Origin: Caldimonas tepidiphila
Lineage (GTDB): Bacteria > Pseudomonadota > Gammaproteobacteria > Burkholderiales > Burkholderiaceae_C
Assembly: GCF_003569765.1 (NCBI RefSeq)
Contig: NZ_QXMG01000033.1
Location: 1-63,968 of the forward strand
Direction: 5' to 3'
DNA: 63,968 nt
The first letter of the stretch is position 1. Every line of letters starts with the position of its first letter. Of this stretch, positions 1 through 6,926 are shown one piece after another. Position numbers and translations under genes: made by a program. Below the pieces are notes generated by a model, which was given only the letters and a program-made list of their open reading frames with translations, was not told the origin of the DNA and searched no databases.

Positions 1-55
1 AACTCCGCCCGGGGTCAGGGGAAGCTCCCCCTCAATTCATTTGTGCAACAGAGCC
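1..55 (+). mobile_element. Right terminal end of an insertion sequence (partial, runs off the window)
   Basis: Read inward from position 55 on the minus strand the sequence begins GGCTCTGTTGCACAAATG, which matches 17 of 18 bases of the start of the element at 63914. Ends of this GGCTNTGTTG type are known from the IS5 (IS903-like) and IS6 groups; I cannot place the family without the transposase. Immediately inside is a GC-rich self-complementary stretch (about 8-32) that could be the terminator after the transposase, so this is taken as the 3-prime end. It cuts the gene at 37-534, whose last codons are IS-encoded. Confidence 0.7.
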
Positions 56-534
56 CGGTGGAGGAGCGCAATCGTGGCCTCGTAGCTGCTGGGCGCGAGA
101 GCCCCTGGCACAAGCTCCAGAACCTTCGGGAAGCGCGTCAACGAGGCCGCGCTAATCCCGTTGCGGCTGCACACGGCGATAACCGATTTGGCCTTTGTGA
201 CGTGACTCCGAAGCGTAGTCCCCTTGCCAGCACCCCTGGGGCCCCAGGCGAGCCAGGTCACCACCAGCCTCAGCAGGTCGGCGTTCTCGCGGTCGAGGCC
301 CTCGCCCCGGCCCGCCTTCTCACCGTCGCCGAAGTTCAGTTGGAACGGCCTCCCCTCCCAGGGCGAGAGATCCCAGATGGGATCGCCCCAGCGGGTGACG
401 ATGGCACCTTCTTTGTCGATGACCACGGGCCAGTCGCGGGGAGGCGGCCATGACGGCGGCCGGTAGTTCGGCAATGCTGGCGAAGTGGTGGCACTGCCGA
501 CCTTGAGGGTTAACTCCTGCAGGTTGAGTTTCAT
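37..534 (-). pseudogene. Third gene of an integrase trio, truncated by an IS
   Basis: The ATG at 534 overlaps the stop of the preceding recombinase gene by 4 bases (ATGA), so the two are translationally coupled. About 160 codons are native; the last five or six residues and the stop come from the IS end at 1-55, so the true C-terminus is missing. The N-terminal part carries a WGDPIWDLSPW stretch and a GPRGAGKGTTLRSH stretch. I do not recognise a catalytic domain. By position it could be a fragment of the large third protein of gamma-mobile-trio-like elements (GmtZ/VPA1269 type) or a RitC-like recombinase of recombinase-in-trio elements; this is inference from gene order, not from a confirmed match. 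Confidence 0.6.
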
Positions 535-2252
535 TCGGATTGTCCTTCCATGGCCTCGATCAGGTGGCTCCACTGGTCGGAGTACGCGCTCTCTTCAATG
601 CGGGCCAGCGCTTCATCGACCCAGCCTCGGCGCTGGGCGTTTGAATCCCGGAACCAGGCCAGCTTCTCGCTCAGCCGCTGGATCGCGTGATCGGCAGGGT
701 GGGTGGCCCCGCGTTCCTTCACCGGTGGGCAGTACCTGCTTAGCTCCAGTGTCTTCAGATGGCGGAAGCTGGCCACAGACCACACGTAGTCCTGAGAGTC
801 AATGTCCCGGTGGTGCTCGCACCAGAGGCAGCCAGACGGGGTCCTGCAGTCCGGCTTGGGCGCAGATTCAGGCTTTGCTGACGACGCGACTGGAGTGCCG
901 TTGCACGATCCGGGTGCCACCGCGAGCGACGGCTTCTTGCGGGCAAGCGTGGGGTCGTGGGCGCTCCAGAACCGGATGAGTTCGACCACTGCGACCTGCT
1001 GCGAAGGGCGCTCATAGACGTCCAGCAGGGTCTGCTTGTGATGCTGGGCCATCTCGGCCGTCAGGTCCGGGTCACGGCTGCGCCGCAGCAGCCAGTTCAC
1101 CCGGGTGCCGCGCAGCACGCTGGCGGGCACCCATCGAACACCTGCCTGCTTGCAGGCGTTCTTGACATTGCGGAAATCGAGCTGCTTGCACTCGCGCGCA
1201 CCTCGCCTGAGGAACGGGAAGAGCAGCTCCGACTCCGAGAAGAGTTCCCTGCGCCACGCGAGGTAACGCTCGAAATGGCCCCGGTACTCGCTGTAGATCT
1301 CGAACAGCACTTCGCCGCCGCGCCTGTTCTTGTGGTCACGGACCTTGTACCCGTCGATGTCACTGGAGTAGCTGAAGTGGCACAACTGAAGTTGCTGGGC
1401 ATTCGCTAGGTTCATGCCGGTCTGACCGATGAACATGCACAGCTCCGCCTCGATCCGCAGGTTGACGCGCGCCCGGCGCATCCGATGATTCATCGTGCGG
1501 TCGTTTTCGTACGCAAGCATCTTTTTAGCTGACGCGTGTACCTTGCTGGGAACCCGCTCCGAATTGGGTTTCGATAGGGGTCGTCCGCCTCCCCAAAGGG
1601 AAATCTCGCCGCCGCCCTGCAGGGGGATTCGCGCCACCAAGGGACCCCAGATCACGCCGAGAGGGAGCCCGTCGCAGATGTCCGCGAGCAGGTGGCCAAA
1701 CGCAAAGGTTTCCTGCAGGTTCTGCTTGTCCGCCTTGGCGCCCTGGGGGGTCTTTCGCCCCTTCGGCCTTCTGATCCGCGTCAGTTCGACCATCGGCGTT
1801 GCGCGGCCCAACACCCCATCCAGAACCCCACCGACCGCCATCACCAGGCCGTAGGCAGAGCGCATCTTCAGTTCCTTCGCCTTGACACGACGAAGAAGAT
1901 GCTCGGACCATTCAAGATAGGAGCCCAGCACGGTAGAGGTGCTCAGCGTGGCCCCAGAGGCGTCCGCCCACTTGAAGAAGTCCCTGATGCGTCTAACCTC
2001 GCCGCGAAGCGTCTGAGCGCGGCCTCCGCCAGCGAACTTCCCGGAGAGGTTTTCATGGATCAGGTGAACCAGCTCGATCCGCTCAGGCAGAACCTGTCCT
2101 AGCAACCCCTCGCGAATCGCCTGATCTGCCTGAGCCGGCCGAGCGCCCGCGCCGCCCTTGTAGAGCAGACGCCTGAGGTCGGGCACCGTCTCATTCTTGC
2201 CGAGAGGAAGGCCCGGAAACGTCCGGGGACGATGCAGCAGGTCGTCATGCAC
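531..2252 (-). CDS. Tyrosine recombinase family protein, middle gene of an integrase trio, with partly degenerate active site
   Basis: The 573-residue product has an N-terminal SAM-like DNA-binding half and a C-terminal half resembling a phage-integrase catalytic domain. The segment TGMNLANAQQLQL sits where the first catalytic Arg (TGxR) is expected and has Asn instead. RGTRVNWLL corresponds to the HxxR box with the His replaced by Arg. HHKQTLLDVYER retains the His and the nucleophile Tyr. After it comes a Cys/His cluster (GCLWCEHH, later RYCPP) that may bind zinc. Its start overlaps the preceding recombinase by 8 bases and its stop overlaps the next gene by 4. The loss of two catalytic positions suggests an accessory or architecture role within a three-protein recombination complex. 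Base composition is visibly less GC-rich than the genes beyond 4 kb, as expected for acquired DNA. Confidence 0.75.
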   Translation of the reverse strand: MHDDLLHRPRTFPGLPLGKNETVPDLRRLLYKGGAGARPAQADQAIREGLLGQVLPERIELVHLIHENLSGKFAGGGRAQTLRGEVRRIRDFFKWADASGATLSTSTVLGSYLEWSEHLLRRVKAKELKMRSAYGLVMAVGGVLDGVLGRATPMVELTRIRRPKGRKTPQGAKADKQNLQETFAFGHLLADICDGLPLGVIWGPLVARIPLQGGGEISLWGGGRPLSKPNSERVPSKVHASAKKMLAYENDRTMNHRMRRARVNLRIEAELCMFIGQTGMNLANAQQLQLCHFSYSSDIDGYKVRDHKNRRGGEVLFEIYSEYRGHFERYLAWRRELFSESELLFPFLRRGARECKQLDFRNVKNACKQAGVRWVPASVLRGTRVNWLLRRSRDPDLTAEMAQHHKQTLLDVYERPSQQVAVVELIRFWSAHDPTLARKKPSLAVAPGSCNGTPVASSAKPESAPKPDCRTPSGCLWCEHHRDIDSQDYVWSVASFRHLKTLELSRYCPPVKERGATHPADHAIQRLSEKLAWFRDSNAQRRGWVDEALARIEESAYSDQWSHLIEAMEGQSE

Positions 2253-3516
2253 GATACTGGCTCCAGTCGCGTTTCACCACACCTGAGAAGACAGCGCTGA
2301 ACTCTCTGGCGATCTCCATCTTCACAGGCGCCTCCCGATGGAAGCGAACGTACAGGAAAGTGGTCCTCTCGTCCTTGTGCAGCATCGCGGCCTTCACGAA
2401 GGCCACTGCCGCTTTCACGTCCGCAACCCTCAATGCCACTTCCATCAGCCATGTGCCAAAGGTGGCCCGCGTATGGTGGAACTTGAAACTCTCTATGAAG
2501 CGCAGCCCGGCCTTGACCGTAGACCGCCGAAGGTCGGTCATTAGGCGGTTGAACGATTCGGACTCGTAAGGATTGCCCCTGACGGTGAGGAACAGCAGCC
2601 CTCGGTCCTCCTTGTCCGCCTTGTCCTTTCGCCGCAGCCTTCGCATGTCGTTGGAAGCGGTGTACTCCTTGAGTTCCTCGATGAGGTCCTTCGGCACCAA
2701 CAGCTCGCCATCCACGTCGAACTTGGTCTTCACGCCCACTTCAGGGCCGACGCGCAGCCGGTAGCTGTCAGGCGTCTGCACATCGGGGTACGCGTTCTCA
2801 ATGTCCGTGACACGAAGGCTTGTGATGGTCTCGATGCGCGCTCCGGTTAGTACCCCGAGCGACAGCATCAGGTAAAGCTCCTTCTGGCCCCGATCCTTGA
2901 CGTACGTGAGCAGCCGGACCGCGTCCTCGTTCCTGAGAGGCGTGAGGCCGTCCTCCAGACGCAGCCCCTCCCGACGCCTGTTCGGGATGGAGAGTTCGGA
3001 TTTGATGCGCATGAGAGACCGCTCGAAGCCGACCGTGTCGTAGTAGCGAACGACCACCTGGCGGTCCTTCCACATCGGCGCTTTCGGGCGGACGAACCCG
3101 TAGGTCTGGGCGTGACGGTAGAACTGAATCACAGCGGCCATCCGCTCTTTCGCGGTGGACGACGCAAGGCTCCCCCTGTTCCGCTGCTCAATCAGATGCC
3201 CACGGAACAGCACGATCGCGCGGTGCTTGTTGATCATCGGGAAATGCCGCCAGTCCAGCTCCACGGACTCCAGCCACGACGCGTAGGCGGCGAGATGCTT
3301 CATCAACGCCGTGACGGTCTTGATGTGGCCGCCGAGCGTGCTCGTGGCCTTGGTAAGAGCCCAGTGGTTCGCTTCAACCCAGGGCTCTCCACTGTCCCAG
3401 AAGATCTGTGGCAGATCGTCGAGGCGGCGGCCTAGCTTGTCAGGTTCCCAGCGAACGCTGCCACCCTCAACGACTGCACGCATGGGCGTGTACTTGATGA
3501 GTTCGAGGTTAGCCAT
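2245..3516 (-). CDS. Tyrosine recombinase (site-specific integrase), first gene of an integrase trio
   Basis: The 423-residue protein has an N-terminal core-binding domain and a C-terminal catalytic domain with an apparently complete active site: Arg in LTGARIETI, HxxR in FHHTRATFG, and the His-to-Tyr box MLHKDERTTFLYVRF. I chose the ATG at 3516 because the region upstream to 3681 is GC-rich sequence with repeated motifs and reads like leader DNA. It is followed with overlap by a second, degenerate recombinase and a truncated third protein, the arrangement of recombinase-in-trio (RIT) and gamma-mobile-trio elements. It is probably the enzyme that cut and joined the element into the flavodoxin-like gene at 3875-4105. 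A RIT-type RitA or a GmtY-type protein are both possible; a profile search would decide. Confidence 0.85.
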   Translation of the reverse strand: MANLELIKYTPMRAVVEGGSVRWEPDKLGRRLDDLPQIFWDSGEPWVEANHWALTKATSTLGGHIKTVTALMKHLAAYASWLESVELDWRHFPMINKHRAIVLFRGHLIEQRNRGSLASSTAKERMAAVIQFYRHAQTYGFVRPKAPMWKDRQVVVRYYDTVGFERSLMRIKSELSIPNRRREGLRLEDGLTPLRNEDAVRLLTYVKDRGQKELYLMLSLGVLTGARIETITSLRVTDIENAYPDVQTPDSYRLRVGPEVGVKTKFDVDGELLVPKDLIEELKEYTASNDMRRLRRKDKADKEDRGLLFLTVRGNPYESESFNRLMTDLRRSTVKAGLRFIESFKFHHTRATFGTWLMEVALRVADVKAAVAFVKAAMLHKDERTTFLYVRFHREAPVKMEIAREFSAVFSGVVKRDWSQYRA

Positions 3517-3550
3517 GGAGCACGCTTCCGCAGTGGTGCGCGCGCCCGCC

Positions 3551-3870
3551 GTGGACGGACTCGACTGCCCACCGACTCGTCCCTCGCCCGTGGACAGCCC
3601 GGCTGCGCCGGGTACTCTCGCCGCCCACCGCTCCCCGACACTGGCGCGCCAACGGTGGACAACCGGCCCGCCCACAGGCACTCGTTCCTCGGCCTGTGGA
3701 CGGCCGCCGCAAGCGGCGGTTCCAGCCGGTTGCCCACGCGCCGGCTTGCCCCACCATCAATGTGAAAAATGTTCGGGGTAAACCACCCCCCACTCGGTTC
3801 ATCATCACGCCTCCCGCGACTGTCCATGTTCATGTCCATGGAGTCTGCTCTCGCGGGTGGCCTGTCCACA
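3551..3870. repeat. Five copies of a GTGGAC motif in the leader of the integrase trio
   Basis: GTGGAC occurs at 3551-3556, 3590-3595, 3655-3660 and 3696-3701 in one orientation, and once in reverse as TGTCCACA at 3863-3870. The flanks are similar: the base before is C, G or T and the bases after are A/G then A/G. Spacings are 39, 65, 41 and about 165 bases. The 358-base stretch 3517-3874 holds no convincing gene. Terminal or subterminal short repeats that bind recombinases are common in mobile elements, so these may be recombinase or accessory-protein sites marking the right end of the element. They do not match DnaA boxes. Confidence 0.45.
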
Positions 3871-3874
3871 CCGC

Positions 3875-4105
3875 CTACTCGTGGGTGTCGAAGAAGTCCT
3901 TCATCAGCCCCGCCATCGAGCCCAGGTTCTCCGGCGTCGCGAACAGGTAGCTGTCGGCGTCGAGCAGGTCGGCGGGCTGCGCGTCGGCGGCATGCAGCAG
4001 CCGCGTGCGCACCGCCGCCTCGGTCGCGGCGCCGTCCGCGGCGGCGCGCGCCATCTGCAGGCTGCCGCCGGTCATCGAGTGGTGGACGACGAGTAGCGTT
4101 TTCAC
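3875..4105 (-). pseudogene. Flavodoxin / NAD(P)H-dependent FMN reductase-like gene, 3-prime part lost
   Basis: The GTG at 4105 opens a protein beginning VKTLLVVHHSMTGGSLQMA, the FMN phosphate-binding P-loop of flavodoxin-family proteins (T/SxTGGT-like). It continues through YLFATPENLGSMAGLMKDFFD, the second flavin-contact loop, then stops after three unrelated codons (THE, stop at 3875-3877). Family members are about 150-200 residues, so less than half remains. The break at about 3885-3889 is directly next to the GTGGAC-containing leader of the integrase trio, which indicates that the mobile element inserted here and removed or displaced the C-terminal half. The divergent Nudix-MBL gene starts 21 bases away. 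Confidence 0.75.
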
Positions 4106-4125
4106 GGGCCGAGCACAATCGGGCA

Positions 4126-5808
4126 ATGACATCGAACGAGCATTCTCCCCCGGCCGCCGCGCCCGCGGCCCTGCCACGGCCCGCATCGACCCTGGTGCTG
4201 CTGCGCGACGGCGCGCAGGGCGTCGAGGTCCTGCTGCTGCGCCGCGCCGAGCGCGCGGGCGACCGCAGCAGCGGCGCCTGGGTCTTCCCCGGCGGCACGC
4301 TCGACGCGGCCGACCGCGGCTGGTCCGCCGCCGAGGCCGGGCTCGACGACGCCGCGGCGAGCGCGCGGCTCGGCGTCGAGTCGGGCGGGCTGGCCTACTG
4401 CGTCGCCGCGATCCGCGAGTGCCTCGAGGAGTGCGGTGTGCTGCTCGCCGCCCCCGTCGCGGGCGCCGGTGCGGTGCCGGCCGGCACCGTCGCGGCGCTG
4501 CAGGCGGCGCTGCGCCGCGGCGAGGCCGACCTGCGCACGCTGTGCCGGCAGTCCGGTCTGCGCCTCGATGCGCCGGGGCTCGCCTACCACAGCCACTGGC
4601 TCACGCCGCCGGGGCTGCCGCGGCGCTTCGACACGCGCTTCTTCGTCGCGGCGATGCCGCCGGGGCAGCAGGCGGCGCCGGACGGCGCCGAGATGCTGGA
4701 GCACGTGTGGCTGCGGCCGGCCGACGCGCTCGAGCGCGCCGACGCGATGCGCCTGCCCAACCCGACGCGGCGCACGCTGGAGGCGATCGCCGGCTTCGTC
4801 AGCGTCGAGACGGGCCTCGCCCAGGTGCGCGCGCTGCGCGAGATCCGGCTGACGATGCCGCGCATGGCCGACGGCCCGCGCGGCCCGCGCCCGGTGCATC
4901 CGGACGAGCCGTGCTACGCCGAGATCGCGCGCATCGACCCGCAGGGCCGGGGCCACGCGCGCTACGCGCTCGAGCCGGGGCGCGTGGTGCGGCTGTCGCA
5001 GCGGGTGTGGCGCGTCACCGCGCCGAACGGCAGCGCGATGACCGGGCCCGGCACCAACACCTACCTGCTGGCCGCCGGCCCCGGGCAGGACTGCGCGGTG
5101 ATCGATCCCGGCCCCGCCGACGAGGCGCACGTGGAAGCGATCCTGGCGGCAGCGCCGGGGCCGGTGCGCCGCATCTTCGTCACGCACACGCACCGCGACC
5201 ATTCGCCGGCGGCGCAGTCGCTGAAGGCCCGCACCGGGGCCGAGCTGCTCGGCATGGCGGCGCTGCACGAGGAGTGGCAGGACCTCGGCTTCGTGCCGGA
5301 GCGGCCGTTGCGCCACGGCGACCGGGTGCCGCTCGGGGAGGGCGCGACGCTGCGCGTGCTGCACACGCCGGGCCACGCGGCCAACCACCTGTGCTACCTG
5401 CTGGAGGAGGAGCGCACGCTCTTCACCGGCGACCACGTGATGCAGGGCTCGACGGTGGTCATCAGCCCGCCCGACGGCGACATGGGCGCCTATCTGGCGT
5501 CGCTCGAGGCGCTGCTCGGCGAGGCGCTGGATTGGCTCGCGCCCGGCCACGGCTTCCTGATCGCCGAGCCCGAGCGCGCGCTGCGCCGGCTGATCCGGCA
5601 TCGCCGCACCCGCGAGGCCAAGGTGCTGCGCGTGCTGGAGGAGCTCGGCGGCGGCGCGCTCGACGCGCTGCTGCCGCGCGTCTACGACGACGTGCCGCCG
5701 GCGCTGCACCCGGTGGCGCGGCGCTCGCTCGCGGCGCACCTGCTGTGGCTCGAGGCGCAGGGGCGGGCGCTGCAGCGCGGACCGGACTGGTTCGCGGCAC
5801 GAGGCTGA
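4126..5808 (+). CDS. Nudix-like / metallo-beta-lactamase-fold fusion hydrolase
   Basis: The 560-residue protein joins two domains. Residues about 15-240 resemble a Nudix hydrolase (GAWVFPGGTLDA and AIRECLEECGVLL, a shortened Nudix box). Residues about 300-555 are a metallo-beta-lactamase fold with THTHRDHS near 351-358 (the HxHxDH zinc motif), a GH in HTPGHAANH, GDHVMQG near 434, and a C-terminal winged-helix-like tail as in human LACTB2-type proteins. The substrate is unknown; Nudix domains cleave nucleoside-diphosphate compounds including acyl-CoA and LACTB2 relatives cut RNA or thioesters. The ATG at 4126 is the first one after the divergent flavodoxin start. Long upstream in-frame extension overlaps the flavodoxin gene and is rejected. 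Confidence 0.85.
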   Translation: MTSNEHSPPAAAPAALPRPASTLVLLRDGAQGVEVLLLRRAERAGDRSSGAWVFPGGTLDAADRGWSAAEAGLDDAAASARLGVESGGLAYCVAAIRECLEECGVLLAAPVAGAGAVPAGTVAALQAALRRGEADLRTLCRQSGLRLDAPGLAYHSHWLTPPGLPRRFDTRFFVAAMPPGQQAAPDGAEMLEHVWLRPADALERADAMRLPNPTRRTLEAIAGFVSVETGLAQVRALREIRLTMPRMADGPRGPRPVHPDEPCYAEIARIDPQGRGHARYALEPGRVVRLSQRVWRVTAPNGSAMTGPGTNTYLLAAGPGQDCAVIDPGPADEAHVEAILAAAPGPVRRIFVTHTHRDHSPAAQSLKARTGAELLGMAALHEEWQDLGFVPERPLRHGDRVPLGEGATLRVLHTPGHAANHLCYLLEEERTLFTGDHVMQGSTVVISPPDGDMGAYLASLEALLGEALDWLAPGHGFLIAEPERALRRLIRHRRTREAKVLRVLEELGGGALDALLPRVYDDVPPALHPVARRSLAAHLLWLEAQGRALQRGPDWFAARG

Positions 5809-5851
5809 AGGGGGCGCGCGACCGGTACAGCGCTGCGGCGGCGCCCTTCAG
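5805..5851. terminator. Bidirectional terminator-like inverted repeat
   Basis: CTGAAGGG at 5805-5812 pairs with CCCTTCAG at 5844-5851, with additional GC pairing inward. The arms contain the stop codons of both convergent genes (Nudix-MBL and MarC). No U-run is visible, so the terminator role is inferred. Confidence 0.4.
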
Positions 5852-6546
5852 CGTTGCGACGCGGCCAGCACCTCGCGCAGCAACTGGCTCGCGCCGTCCC
5901 AGACGATCTGCACGCCGATGCACAGCAGGATGAAGGACGACAGCCGCAGGAAGACGATGGCCCCGGCCTCGCCGAGCGGCTTCAGCATCTTCCGGGCATA
6001 GCGGAAGGCGATGTACATCACCACGCCGGTCACCAGCAGGCCGGCGACCGCGCCGGCCATGCGCGCCAGCAGGATGCCGGGGCTGGCGTCGTGGAGCCAG
6101 ACGCCGACCGTGATCGCCGCCGCGATCGAGCCCGGCCCGCAGCTGATCGGGAAGGTCAGCGGGTAGAAGGCCTGGCGTTGCGCCTGCTCGGGGGTGAAGG
6201 CGCCGGCCAGCTCGGTGTGCGTCGCCACCGTCTCGCTCGTTGCCGTCACCATCCTCCAGGCCGTGGCGGCGACGATCAGCCCGCCGCCGACGCGCACGAT
6301 CGGCAGCGAGATGCCGAAGAAGTCCAGCACATAGGAGCCGACCAGCATCGAGCCCAGCATCAGCACGAACATGTTGCGGGCGATGCGCCGCGCCAGCAGC
6401 GCGCGGGTGGCGTCGTCCGCGCCCTCGGTCATCGCCAGGAAGACGGGCGCCGTGGCGGCGGGATTCAGGATCGGCAGGATCGCCGCCAGCACGAACAGGA
6501 AGCTCCTGCCTAAGGCGAACGCCAGCGTCGCTGCGTCGATGCTCAT
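5848..6546 (-). CDS. MarC family inner-membrane protein
   Basis: The 232-residue protein has about six hydrophobic segments and the MarC/UPF0056 features ILPILNPAATAPVFL near the N-terminus and the repeat-like FPISCGPGSIAAAI in the middle. MarC proteins are integral membrane proteins of unresolved function; the early link to multiple antibiotic resistance has not held up. The ATG at 6546 overlaps the stop of a short upstream ORF (ATGA), suggesting coupled translation. It converges with the Nudix-MBL gene. Confidence 0.9.
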   Translation of the reverse strand: MSIDAATLAFALGRSFLFVLAAILPILNPAATAPVFLAMTEGADDATRALLARRIARNMFVLMLGSMLVGSYVLDFFGISLPIVRVGGGLIVAATAWRMVTATSETVATHTELAGAFTPEQAQRQAFYPLTFPISCGPGSIAAAITVGVWLHDASPGILLARMAGAVAGLLVTGVVMYIAFRYARKMLKPLGEAGAIVFLRLSSFILLCIGVQIVWDGASQLLREVLAASQR

Positions 6547-6683
6547 GGCGACTCGCGCGGGCTGCGGCGCTGGTGGCACCCGGCCCGCCCGCGCCGGGGC
6601 GCCGGGCCCGGGACGGGGGCTGCGGCAGCCCGCCCGGTCGAGCCGCCCCCGGCCGGTCCGCCCGGGATCGAGTTGCCGCACAT
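6543..6683 (-). CDS. Possible 46-residue upstream ORF coupled to marC
   Basis: An ATG at 6683 follows a good ribosome-binding sequence (AAAGGA, seven bases upstream). It encodes a Gly/Pro/Arg-rich peptide starting MCGNSIPGGPAGG and ends in TGA exactly overlapping the marC start (ATGA). It has no recognised relatives and composition alone cannot prove it is a gene. It may be a leader peptide or simply the 5-prime part of the message. The rest of the 380-base gap between marC and the helicase (6684-6926) holds GC-rich inverted segments but nothing I can name. Confidence 0.35.
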   Translation of the reverse strand: MCGNSIPGGPAGGGSTGRAAAAPVPGPAPRRGRAGCHQRRSPRESP

Positions 6684-6926
6684 ACTGGGTCCTTTCGCTT
6701 GCTGCAGGGCCTCGCGACCAGCAACCGGTGTTCCCCGGCGCGTGGGGCGGCACCGCTCCCCGCGTTCGTCCCCGGACACCGGGCAGGGGACTCGTCCCGA
6801 AGGGGGCGTGCGCGCAACGCTTTCCTGCGCAGTGCGCCACGGCTCGCGGCGGTGTCCCGGCCGCTGCGCGGTGCGGGCTCCGCGACAATCGGGGCACCCC
6901 ATTTCCGCCGGCCTGCGGTGTCCGCC

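Noticed and set aside
3509-3808. Extra gene upstream of the first recombinase
   Set aside because: Arg/Gly-rich translation overlapping the repeated GTGGAC motifs; better explained as leader DNA.
3551-3870. GTGGAC repeats as DnaA boxes or plasmid iterons
   Set aside because: They lack the TTATCCACA-type consensus and regular spacing, and no replication initiator gene is near.
6547-6926. Riboswitch (cobalamin or manganese type) upstream of marC or the helicase
   Set aside because: GC-rich inverted segments exist, but I found no conserved core of either class.
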